From Laburnicola sp. R22_1 (taxonomy: Eukaryota; Ascomycota; Dothideomycetes; Pleosporales; Didymosphaeriaceae): a stretch of 64,000 bases of DNA. Below the pieces are notes generated by a model. It had not been told where the DNA came from. It searched no databases and worked only from the letters and a program-made list of their open reading frames with translations. A program made the position numbers and the translations under genes. Below are positions 51,009-59,264 of the stretch, piece by piece. Each line of letters opens with the position of its first letter. Within the stretch, counting starts at the first letter, position 1. Where the stretch lies: NCBI GenBank assembly GCA_014281115.1, contig JACONQ010000015.1:1736001-1800000 (forward strand). The letters run 5' to 3'.

Positions 51009-52031
51009 CTAATCCCAGGTGCGCACCTGCTGCCACAACGACTCGAAATCCCTCTTCGCACGCTCCGAAGCCTTGGAACCCGGCCGCACCCTCTTAACTA
51101 GGAGGTCTAACGCGTCCTTAAGCGCACTCAAGCGAGCCTGATATTGGTTAGCCTAGATTACCCTAGATAGGGCTTAGGAAGTTTAGATTACCTTAATAGC
51201 AGAGAGATTAGCATTGCCCACTGCCTTACCTCTACCTCTAGCCCGCTTACGCGGGGTACCTGTGAGACCGCCTGCGTTATTATCTGCCAAACGCTTCCGA
51301 TTCTTCTTGGCCTTAGCCTTCTCCTTCTTGGTGAGCCCAAGGGGAAGGAAGCCGTTAGTGGGAAAGTTAGCCTGGCCAGAGTGCAGCGGAGTGTCCTTGT
51401 TGCCAGCGTACTTGCCCTTGGTATGGCTACCCTAAAATTAGCCTTGGGAGGCCTTGATAGGCCTAGATAGGAGAAATTTACATTTGGATATCCTTAAAGA
51501 CCTTCTGCAACTAGATAGAAGCCTCCTTAAGGGGAGGCAAGATAGGCTGGGGGGCCTTAGAACCCTTGGGGACCTTAGGAATCTCCTTTAACGCCCTTAC
51601 GTCTAATTCGGCCTTAGTGAGATGAAGGCTGCTAGGATCTGGGAGGATGAGCTTTATGGCGGCCTGGAGTTTGGAGACAAGACGCTGGGGAACCTAAACA
51701 TGTTAGGGGGCCCTTGAGAACCCTAGAGAGGCCTAGATATGCCTAGGTTGGCCCTACTTACCTGGAAACAATCCTGACTGGCGTTAGCGCACTTGACGCA
51801 CTTAAGTATGAGATTGTCCTGGCTAGGGTTGATGACGCCATCTAAGATGTAGGTCTTGCGGTCCTGTAGAGCTCTGTGGTCCTCTTGGAAGAACTGGCAA
51901 GGATAAACTTCCTTAACTTTGTTATTATGGAGCTCGTCTACTAGACTCTAGAGGCAGGTTATGTAGGGGTTTGTTGTAATAAGTGTATTGTCCTGGGCCG
52001 TTTTCTTCAACCTCTGCAAAGTACCAGACAT
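51009..52031 (-). pseudogene. four-exon antisense gene between pol and 3' LTR of chromovirus B
   Basis: Read on the minus strand. Exon 1 is 52,031-51,762 (ATG in CAAGATGTC context). Intron 1 is 51,761-51,694 (GTAAGT, branch CTAAC, TAG), exon 2 51,693-51,482, intron 2 51,481-51,427 (GTAAAT, branch GCTAAT, TAG), exon 3 51,426-51,192, intron 3 51,191-51,138 (GTAATC, branch GCTAAC, CAG) and exon 4 51,137-51,009. The exons sum to exactly 282 codons, phase kept. The product would be 281 residues: LKCVKCANASQDCF (residues 76-89, C-x2-C-x6-C), basic TKKEKAKAKKNRKR (about 193-206) and PRKRARGRGK (219-228), a likely nuclear localisation signal. Two in-frame TAG codons (28 and 151) fit CAG changed by RIP. 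I recognise no family. A decayed copy is in chromovirus A. Confidence 0.7.
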
Positions 52032-52492
52032 CTTGATGAGGGTGAGATAGGGCTAGATAGGCCTAGATCGGGCTTAACTGGGGCTGAGGCTGTTCCGAGG
52101 AGGTTAAATGGGTCGAAAAAAAGGATTGGGCGACGTCGAAGCGGACTGTTAAGCGTCGTTAGCTCTAGACAAGCCTAGATGGGTATGGGGGGACCCCCCA
52201 CAGGCCTGAGAAAACCCCAGATTGGGGGTGTTTTGGCCTAGAAGGGGCCTAGATCACCCTAGATTACCCTTGTTGGAGCCTGCTAGGAGCGCCTATCCTA
52301 GGGGGTACTTACGCTAGAATAAGTGGCGACGTGGGGAGAGTGGGGAGAAGAGGTGATGGAGCGGCAGGGCTGGGGGTAAACTTATAAAGGTACGCTAGTC
52401 CAAAATAGGCTAGTTAAGCGAGCTTAGCTAGCCTATTTAGGAAAATTTCTCTGGCGACCTTGGGGTCGAGGTCCTTTAAAGAAAGGGAGCTT

Positions 52493-52672
52493 TGTCACAA
52501 CGCGTCCCCTGTGGCAGCGTAACCCCCTAGTTGTCCTAGACTGGCCTAGATTAGTCTTGGCTAGGGCAGAGTTTTCTTCTTAGGCCTTGTAGCCTTTAGA
52601 CCTACTTTCCTTTTTTAAGGGATCGCCTTAATAGTGAATTGATAGATTAAGCATTGTACCCACGATCTTACA
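52493..52672 (+). repeat. 3' LTR of chromovirus B
   Basis: TGTCACAACGCG...CTTACA, 180 bp, preceded by the purine-rich GAAAGGGAGCTT. CTAAG follows immediately. Confidence 0.95.
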
Positions 52673-52677
52673 CTAAG

Positions 52678-53850
52678 TAACAAGAACTTTATATAAATAA
52701 TAGTCGGCTTATTAAATGCCTTTTTAACCTTTTTTTTAGTTTAAGATTAAAGTAAATTAAAATAGAAGGTTATATATACTATATACAGCACCTAATTCTA
52801 ATTAAAAACTAACCTTAAACACTACCTAATAATGTAATAATAGTTTAAACTTTAAACTTACTTGCACTTTTCCTATACTCTATAAGCTTTCTACCTATAT
52901 AAGATTTACTTATAGCGTATATAGCACACCTAGCTTATTACTACTACTATTTTTAGTTATCTACACTTGCGCTGCTACGTAGCATACTTGCTTAAATTAG
53001 CTAACTTAATAGTAATAATAGCTAAGAGGATCTTGCAAATCTATATAATGCTCTTACTATACTAGAGCTTATTAATAAAGACCTTATTATCCTCTCTTTT
53101 TATTAACACCTTAAAACGCTTTTATGTGTCTATAACGCAGAAGGAATAACTACTATTATTGTAATATTTTTATTAGAAACCCCTTAGTCGCAAAAAAAAA
53201 CTATTATCCTCTTACGTCCCCTACTAGAGAATTCTATTATTAATAAGAACTAATAACGTTTACTAAAGTTAAAATATAGTTTAGCTATTTTTTATAAACT
53301 AGATTAGCTGCTAGCCTAACTAGTATATATAAATAGCGTTATAAATAGTTAAGTATACCTATCTATTACGCTAGATAAGCATTTTACAAATAGAATAGAA
53401 CTCTAATATAGTTATATTAGTAATAATAGCGTAAATTTTTAGCGTGTACTTTTTAGTAATAGCAAGTACTTCTTTAGAAATAATATTAATACCTAAATAG
53501 ATAGTAAGGCTTAGATAGATAGTAGGGACTTTATTAAGAATAATCTTAATATAGTAATAGAGCGATAGTATATCTAGTATATATTACCCTTATTCTACTT
53601 ATAAGTATAGTAGTATATACCTATTAATATATTAACTTATATTATTTATAATAATCTAAATAGTAGGTTTACAATAATTAGAATAGTAAAGAAAGGATAG
53701 CTTATAGTGTTGCTACGCTAAAGTTTTATCCTTCCTCTAAAGTTCTAACTATAGCCTTTTTATAAATTAACTTTATATATAGAAGCTATGCGCGCTAAGA
53801 TCGCTAAGCTTGCTTAGCAGTTTAAATGCGCTTTTTTTTATAATTACCTT
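52678..53850 (+). repeat. diverged long A-tailed repeat, copy L3 (probable)
   Basis: Its left part (GCCTTTTTAACCTTTTTTTTAG near 52,719) resembles the start of L2, and its right part (GCTAAGATCGCTAAGCTTGC near 53,795) resembles the L2 segment near 42,700. The terminal A-tail segment is not seen. Short repeat f is inserted in it. Similarity is patchy, so boundaries are uncertain. Confidence 0.5.
53096..53201 (+). repeat. A-tailed short repeat, copy f (106 bp)
   Basis: Perfect 11-bp duplication TATTATCCTCT at 53,085-53,095 and 53,202-53,212 (at least 10 bp). It starts directly at CTTTTTATTAACACC and ends TTAGTCGCAAAAAAAAAC. Confidence 0.88.
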
Positions 53851-54100
53851 TTCTACGCTCTTTTTAATTACTAAGTAGGGGGCTCTGCTTTTTTTGTTAT
53901 ATTATTTAAGATAAAAGCCTTTATTGTCTTACCCCTAGGTAGATTAATTAACGCCACATATAAATAATATATTATTACTATATATAGCGTTATATTAACT
54001 ATCTAGAGGTAGCACGACAAAGGCTTTTATCTTAAATAACATAATAAAAAAAGCAGAGCCCCCTACTTAGTAATTAAAAAGAGTGTAAAGTATTATTACT
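53838..54100. repeat. inverted pair of about 125-bp repeats (foldback)
   Basis: The left arm (about 53,850-53,955) and right arm (about 53,978-54,095) are reverse complements over more than 100 bp, both containing AAGTAGGGGGCTCTGC or its complement. A short AT spacer separates them. Each arm matches the single copy at 54,586-54,712. Outer ends are uncertain. Confidence 0.8.
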
Positions 54101-54378
54101 ATAATTTTGTTATTAACTACGTAATCTTACTCTTAACTACTATTAGCTAGACTACTACTTTACTACTAATAAGCCTAATTACGCCTTTAATAAATAGTAG
54201 TAAAGTATAATAAATAATTACTTAATAGAATTTTCTTACTAACTAAAGTAGACTAGCTAGAGTAGGAGGCGTATAGATAGGGAAATAATAAATAGATAAA
54301 GTAAATATTAGCAAGCAGATAGTTTGTGTAGAGAAAGGAAAAACTACTAATAGTAACCTTAAAATAAAAAGTTACTAG

Positions 54379-54804
54379 TGTCTATACACTATATAGGTAA
54401 GGGCACTTAAAAATATTAAGGTTTTAATATTATTATATAATAGTATTATATAGGAATTATATAATGCCTATACGCTATAGCTTATATACTATAGGATCTT
54501 CTTTTTTTTATTTGCACCCTTTTTAGAAATAAGTAATTAATACTAAGTTATTCTATTATATTATTTTTTTCTTATATACTTATTCCTTTTTTTTGTTATT
54601 ACCTTTTTCACGCTCTTTTTAATTACTAAGCAGGGGGCTCTGCTTTTTTTTGTCATGTTATTTGAGATAAAAGCCTTTGTTGTGCTACCTCTAGGTAGTT
54701 AATTTAACGCCATATATACTTATTCTGTACACTCTTTACACTTGCTAATATAGAGTATTAGATATTAATATCTACACAGCTAGCTGTAGAGTACCTATTT
54801 AACA
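54379..54804 (+). repeat. 3' LTR of the copia element (with insertion)
   Basis: Begins TGTCTATACACTATATAGG and ends CTATTTAACA. It matches the 5' LTR at 24,502-24,788 once the 127-bp insertion and its 13-bp duplication are removed. Keeps TG...CA ends where the 5' LTR has been mutated. Confidence 0.77.
54586..54712 (-). repeat. 127-bp A-tailed short repeat in the copia 3' LTR
   Basis: Flanked by a perfect 13-bp duplication TATATACTTATTC (54,573-54,585 and 54,713-54,725). On the minus strand it starts TGGCGTTAAATTAAC and ends GGTAATAACAAAAAAAAG. The clean empty site in the 5' LTR confirms it as an insertion. Same family as the two arms at 53,838-54,100. Confidence 0.85.
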
Positions 54805-54808
54805 TTTA

Positions 54809-55605
54809 TAATTATTTAAAAGAATTAGATTAGGCGAACATTAGTGGCTTGGCAAAGAACACTATTTTAAAAAGTATAAACTTTAATAACTTTTTAACTA
54901 CTTTACTTTTATTAAAACCTTTTTAAAAATTTAAATAATATATTATTAGTACTATATTTTTATATATAAATATTACGTAATATATATAATAACTAGTATA
55001 ATAAAGAGTTTTTTATTAATTACTAACTAATTACGTAATAAAAATACTATTTTTAAATTAAATAATTAAAGACTGGTATTCTCTTTATAAATCTAGTAAA
55101 AAATTAAAATTATAGCTTTACTAGTAAAAAAGTTATGAAGCTTTAAAAAAATTACTTATTTAAATTATTTATGCATATCTATTCTAATTACTAGCGTATT
55201 ATATAGAACTTCTACCTAACTCTAAATTTTAAGTTTGATAGATTTAAAAATAGAAAAATATAGTTTTACAATTATTTAACAGAATTAGATTAGACGAAAA
55301 TTAGTGGCTTAGTAAAAATACTATTTTAAAAGTATATACTTTAATAACTTTTTAACTACTTTATATACTATATTATTAGTACTATATATTTATATAATAA
55401 TATTACATAATATATATAATAACTAATAAAATAAAGAGTTTTTTATTAATTACTAACTAATTACATAATAGAAATAGTATTTTTAAATTTAATAATTAAA
55501 GACTAGTATTTTCTCTATAAATCTATTAAAAAATTAAAATTATAGCTTTACTAGTAAAAAAGTTATATAGCTTTTAAAAAATTACATATTTAGACTATTT
55601 ATATA
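54809..55605 (+). repeat. two direct repeats of about 340-370 bp
   Basis: Copy 1 (about 54,809-55,180) and copy 2 (about 55,270-55,605) start AATTATTTAAMAGAATTAG and stay alignable to TTTACTAGTAAAAAAGTTAT. Copy 2 lacks about 30-50 bp present in copy 1. Extremely AT-rich; nature unknown. Confidence 0.8.
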
Positions 55606-55610
55606 TAGCT

Positions 55611-55775
55611 GCGTAAGTCTGCGCATATTTATATATCTCTAAGTATTTTTGTGCTAGTGAATTGCTTATGCAAAAATGCGTATAAATACGCAAGTCTGCG
55701 CATCTCTAAGCATTTTTGTGCTAGCAAATTGCTTATATAAAAATGTGCATATATGCGCACGTCTGCGTATAGTTA
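55611..55775 (+). repeat. short tandem repeat, about 2.3 units of roughly 70 bp
   Basis: The unit carries AAGTCTGCGCAT, CTCTAAGYATTTTTGTGCTA and GAATTGCTTATGCAAAAATG or near variants. It lies at the edge of the AT-rich block, just before composition returns to normal. Confidence 0.75.
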
Positions 55776-55950
55776 AGTAGCCTCTCTAGAAAAAACTTTC
55801 CTAATGAGTGTATAAACTGTTATAACAGCGAAAAACGCTTTTGACCGTTGCAACGAAGATGCCGAAGACGATTGGAAATCCAACGTGTGACCGACAAGAC
55901 CGAGCCGTCGGTCGAGTCGGCCGTACCCGCGGACTATCCGTCCACGCTTA
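55776..55950. other. compositional boundary between repeat block and gene-bearing DNA
   Basis: GC content changes abruptly at about 55,800-55,850, from AT-rich repeat to ordinary sequence (CCGAGCCGTCGGTCGAGTCG near 55,900). No gene seen. Confidence 0.6.
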
Positions 55951-55958
55951 GAATACAG

Positions 55959-56033
55959 CAGTGATGGGCCTTTTATGCAATAGTAATTACTATCTTGGCA
56001 AAATAGTAATTACTATCGAATCGCCCATCACTG
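55959..56033. mobile_element. 75-bp hAT-type MITE
   Basis: Terminal inverted repeats CAGTGATGGGC / GCCCATCACTG (11 bp, perfect) and a perfect 8-bp target duplication GAATACAG (55,951-55,958 and 56,034-56,041). Inside are two copies of the palindrome ATAGTAATTACTAT. The 8-bp TSD and CAG... ends fit the hAT superfamily. It lies about 140 bp upstream of the methyltransferase start. Confidence 0.9.
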
Positions 56034-56049
56034 GAATACAGCGAGATGG

Positions 56050-56057
56050 TATATATA
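56050..56057 (+). promoter_or_regulatory. TATA-box candidate of the methyltransferase gene
   Basis: TATATATA, 118 bp upstream of the ATG at 56,175 and 17 bp downstream of the MITE end. Confidence 0.45.
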
Positions 56058-56174
56058 CGACACGAAGGCAGTCTTCAAGTACTCTTATTAGTATCCACAA
56101 CATTTTCTCGCCTAAAGACTATTTGCCCACCTCACACCCATCATCCATTCAAACACCACATTTAATCCACCACC

Positions 56175-56838
56175 ATGACCTCCCCCTCCCCCTCCCTCGC
56201 CGCCATCCTCAACTTCGAAAACTTCCGCCTCGCCCCCCTCTTCGACACCAAATCCCGCACCGCCTTCCTCCGCCCTCGCCACCTCCCAAGCCCACGCCCT
56301 CCCCCCCATCAGCACCCTCCCCATGGCCGCCCAACACCTCTCCCTCCTCACGCACCTCATGAACACCCAATCCGTGCTCGAAATCGGCACCTTGGGCGGC
56401 TACTCCGCCATCATCTTACCGCAAGCCGGCGCAAAAGTAACGAGCATCGAAATCGACGCCAAACACGCCGACATCGCGCGCGCCAACGTCGCAGGACTCG
56501 ACGCAGACGGTATCCTCGGGGCGGCCCTCGATGTATTGCCCAAGTTGGCGGAGGAAGGCAAGAAATTCGATTTCGTCTTTATTGATGCGGATTTTGGGGA
56601 GCAGTGGGAGCATTTTGATTGGGCTGTTAGGTTGACGCGGGCGGGTGGGGTGGTGTTTTTGGACGATGTGGTGCCGGCGATGACTGCGAATGGGGAGGCG
56701 GTTGAGGGGAGTCGGTCGGTTATCGAACGGATTGGGGAAGATGAGAGGGTTAGGGCGGCGTTTGTGCCGACTGTTGCGTCGCATCCTATGGTGCCGGATC
56801 CGGTGTTCAATGGGTACGTGTTGGCTATAGTGAAATAG
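56175..56838 (+). pseudogene. SAM-dependent O-methyltransferase, frame broken near the start
   Basis: The intact part (56,323-56,838, 171 codons) contains VLEIGTLGGYSAIILPQAGA (SAM-binding motif I), TSIEIDAKHADIARANVAGL (motif II region), DFVFIDADF and VVFLDDVVPA, whose acidic residues match the metal-binding positions of the caffeoyl-CoA OMT-like family (class I, cation-dependent). It would methylate a phenolic or similar hydroxyl. An upstream ATG at 56,175 (MTSPSPSLAAIL) looks like the real start, but its frame runs out of register near 56,270: ALATSQAHALPPIST, expected just before MAAQ, is one base away. No GT occurs in 56,175-56,290, so an intron cannot fix this. The preserved C-terminal part lacks most of the usual N-terminal helices. 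It could be a true mutation or a sequence error; a short protein from 56,323 is the alternative. Its upstream region holds the MITE. Confidence 0.75.
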
Positions 56839-57168
56839 GGTCAGATGGATGGTGTGGACTTTGCAATAAAAGGGGAGGGGGATGCTCGTGTATAATATCA
56901 ACTCCACTTTCTGGCGCTTCCATGTGTTTTTGTACACTGCACATTTGAGTATCATGCGATGCATTAGCTATAGAGTAATCTAAAGGCAATGTGAGAGCCT
57001 CCAACTCCACTTGACCTAAGTAATCTTAACTCCTTCTAGCTATGTTAGTTGAGTGCCATTTACTTATCTTGGGTTAACACGCAATATAGAGGGTTTGGCA
57101 CGGCGTGGCAAATGTGAAAATGTAACGTAATACGCGACAAAGTCGTCTGAAATTCAATATACATTACA
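56839..57168. other. intergenic region between converging genes
   Basis: Lies between the 3' ends of the plus-strand methyltransferase and the minus-strand But2-domain gene, so it should hold both terminators. AATAAA-like CAATAAAAG occurs at 56,862, just after the methyltransferase stop. No gene seen. Confidence 0.55.
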
Positions 57169-58183
57169 TTAGGACAAATGCGTATGCTCTGTCGTGAAGG
57201 CTACTGTAGGACGCGCACACCTTGAACCATTCCGGCGCACACAAACCATCTCCATGAACAAGCCCAACGGGGGCGACGTAATCTGAAAGAAGTTCATATC
57301 CAGACCATTCGCCGAATCAATCTTGTACCCGACCCGCTGTCCCGCCTCACACGGTGCACTTGCAATCCTGTATTTGTTCCCTGGCAGCAGCAACGGCACA
57401 TCGCCGACAGACTGCCCCGCAGGAGCCGAGCTTGAGCTCATTGCACTGGGAGCCAGCTTGTCGAGGCGCGAGACAGAAATACCGCCGGGTGAGGTTAGTC
57501 GCATGGGTACGATGTAGTCCGGATCGAAAGAAGGAGGAATAGCGAAGAAAAGGTTGCACATTTTGGAAGCTGAGGGTGGAACATCAAAGACGAGTAGAGT
57601 TGAGCGTGTGGGTGAGACTTGGGCAGTCATAGAGTTCCCGATGACATTTTGTGGGTCGGAGGAGTCGATTGGGACAATTAGATTGGGAGCTACGAACGGA
57701 GGCGTAAGGCCGCTGGGTTGATCTAACTGTGGAAAGCCAGGGAATGAGGATGCGGGTGTTGATGACGGAGCGTGGACGGGCTGAGACGACGGAGGTAAAG
57801 GTCGGGGTGTCGGCCACACGAATACACTGCTCATAGGTCGCGCTGTGATGTGTTAGCCTGGTACTACTCCGCAACTAATTGCTCCTACAAGTGAGGGATC
57901 TTGAGCTGCTGAAACTAAGCGTATTTGTGGAACTGGCGCTGCGCGTTGGCGTGCTCATATTGCCACTGTTCGCTGGTGTATTCACACTGCTACTGCTGCT
58001 ACTCGAAGTTGCCGTATCTTCGTCAGGCTTTGCGACTTCATTAGCCCGCGTAATCCAACTGTAGGGCCTCTCGGTCCAAGAAGGGTATGCAGGACTGCTG
58101 AGGCTACATAGGCAAGGCGGGCAATATCGCCTAGCAGGCAGTAGAAGGGCGACGACGAACGAGACAACGGATATATTGTACAT
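57169..58183 (-). CDS. secreted But2-domain protein
   Basis: Two exons: 58,183-57,889 and 57,842-57,169, with a 46-bp intron (GTAGGA, branch GCTAAC, CAG), giving 322 residues in phase. The N terminus MYNISVVSFVVALLLPA is a good signal peptide. A Ser/Thr/Pro-rich low-complexity stretch follows (TATSSSSSSSVNTPANSG, then SSTPASSFPGFPQLDQ). The C-terminal half from about residue 135 matches the But2 C-terminal fold found in fungal extracellular proteins: APNLIVPIDSSDPQNVIGNS, STLLVFDVPPSASKMCNLFF and a terminal FFQITSPPLGLFMEM. Function is not established for this family outside yeast But2. Its start lies inside the putative last intron of the upstream GH17 gene and the two share a frame, so a GH17-But2 fusion cannot be excluded. 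Confidence 0.7.
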
Positions 58184-59264
58184 GAGAAGCAGAAACAGTG
58201 GAGAGAGAAGAGACGAAAGAATAAGTGGGAGAAAGTAGCTTACTTTGTTGCCGGCGGGGCAGGACAAGTCGAACAATGGCTTCACTGCCTTGAGGTCGCC
58301 TCCGGGTTTGATACCGAAGCTTGGGCTCGGCGTAGTGTACTGGATGTCTTGGAGCGTGTAGTAGAAGAGGTTGATGTTTTTGCGCATCAGAGAGCAAGAA
58401 ACGTCCTCCCAGTAGATACGGGCGTTCGCGGCGCTGGCGACGGCCTGGTTTTGCTTAGGACCAGAGACAGGCCAGCCGGTTTCAGTAACCCAGACGGGCT
58501 TGCCCTTTGCAGCGTTGACGGTTTGCCTGTAAGCGTCGTAGAAGGTGGCATTGGCGTTGGCGATGCTGTTCGCCATTGTTGTCTATGCTGTCAGTATCGT
58601 CTGTGTTTGCAGTCTGGAAACTGGGGTGACTCACCTGGAAGTACGGGTAGGCATCGACACCGATGAAGTCGAGAGCACTGACGACGGCACTGTTACTAGC
58701 ATTGACGTAGGCAGTCCAGGTATCAACGTGTCCGATGGGCTTGCTTGCGAGGCCGGTACCCTTAATAGCGGTGCGGACCTGGTTGATATACTTGACCAGC
58801 TGAGCAGGCTGGACACCGGGGTTGGTCTCGCCATTTGCGATGGCTGTAGGCGTAATACGGTACAGGTCTTCGCTGCCGACGGAGATGGCGACGACCAAAT
58901 TGGTAAACTTGGTCCCAAATTTGGCGATGGCGGCCTTGAGTGCGGTGATTTCGTTGTTAACGACCGTCTGTCCCGCGGAGGTCCAGATGCCGAGGAGCAA
59001 TTGAGTGTTTGTGTCAATGGCGGCCTGAATAGCCTGGATGGTGGTGCTGGTCGTGCCATGCTGGATCATAGTGTACAGTCGAGCGCTGGTGAACTGGTTG
59101 TTTGTTCCGGGAAGTGCCTTGGCGGCTTCGAACTCGTACCGGAAGTCATTGTAGACCTTGGCCTGGTTGTTGCCGAAGAAGGCTCCGTAGTTGAAGCCCT
59201 TGTATGCCGCCTCTGCGCCCGACAGCAGCGCCGCGGCAGCTACGACAGTGGAGGAGAAGCGCAT
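58104..59264 (-). CDS. GH17 glucan endo-1,3-beta-glucosidase, secreted
   Basis: Exon 1 (59,264-58,635, 210 codons) and exon 2 (58,582-58,244, 113 codons) are joined by a 52-bp intron (GTGAGT...CATAG). A short third exon is proposed at 58,130-58,104 after GTAAGC...TGCTAG, adding AILPALPM. Signal peptide MRFSSTVVAAAALLSGAEA. The GH17 fold starts at YKGFNYGAF. The acid/base Glu132 is in SVGSEDLYR and the nucleophile Glu244 in VWVTETGWP. Other family blocks are FTSARLYTMIQ, PIGHVDTWTAY and FIGVDAYPYFQ. It would cleave or remodel cell-wall beta-1,3-glucan. Resembles the eglC/Bgl2-type fungal enzymes but lacks a clear Ser-rich GPI tail in this model. The C-terminal end is uncertain: without the last splice the frame reads on into the But2 gene. 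Confidence 0.85.

Larger units (their letters stand above)
45218..52672 (+). mobile_element. complete Ty3/gypsy chromovirus, copy B (7,455 bp)
   Basis: 180-bp LTRs with a perfect 5-bp duplication CTAAG (45,213-45,217 and 52,673-52,677). Order: LTR, gag, pol (protease, reverse transcriptase, RNase H, integrase, chromodomain), a 1-kb antisense gene, LTR. It is much less RIP-mutated than copy A: pol keeps one frame over about 3.7 kb with nonsense codons only. The few LTR-LTR differences seen are transitions. It is one of the younger large insertions in the copia element. Confidence 0.95.
24502..54804 (+). mobile_element. Ty1/copia retrotransposon interrupted by many insertions
   Basis: Two direct repeats (24,502-24,788 and 54,379-54,804) bracket pieces that read in copia order on the plus strand: gag with zinc knuckle (to about 35,100), integrase (about 35,900-38,240), reverse transcriptase (41,357-43,460) and RNase H (43,600-44,110). 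The intervening 20-odd kb are later insertions, several with clean TSDs that rejoin the copia frame exactly. Without them the element would be roughly 8-8.5 kb; some of that excess is probably unrecognised insertions. Flanking 5-mers (ATACT, TTTAT) do not match. Every frame is RIP-broken. Confidence 0.78.

Noticed and set aside
51214..51435. Plus-strand frame of 73 codons in chromovirus B
   Set aside because: It is the complement of exon 3 of the antisense gene, which has better support from splice sites and the second copy.
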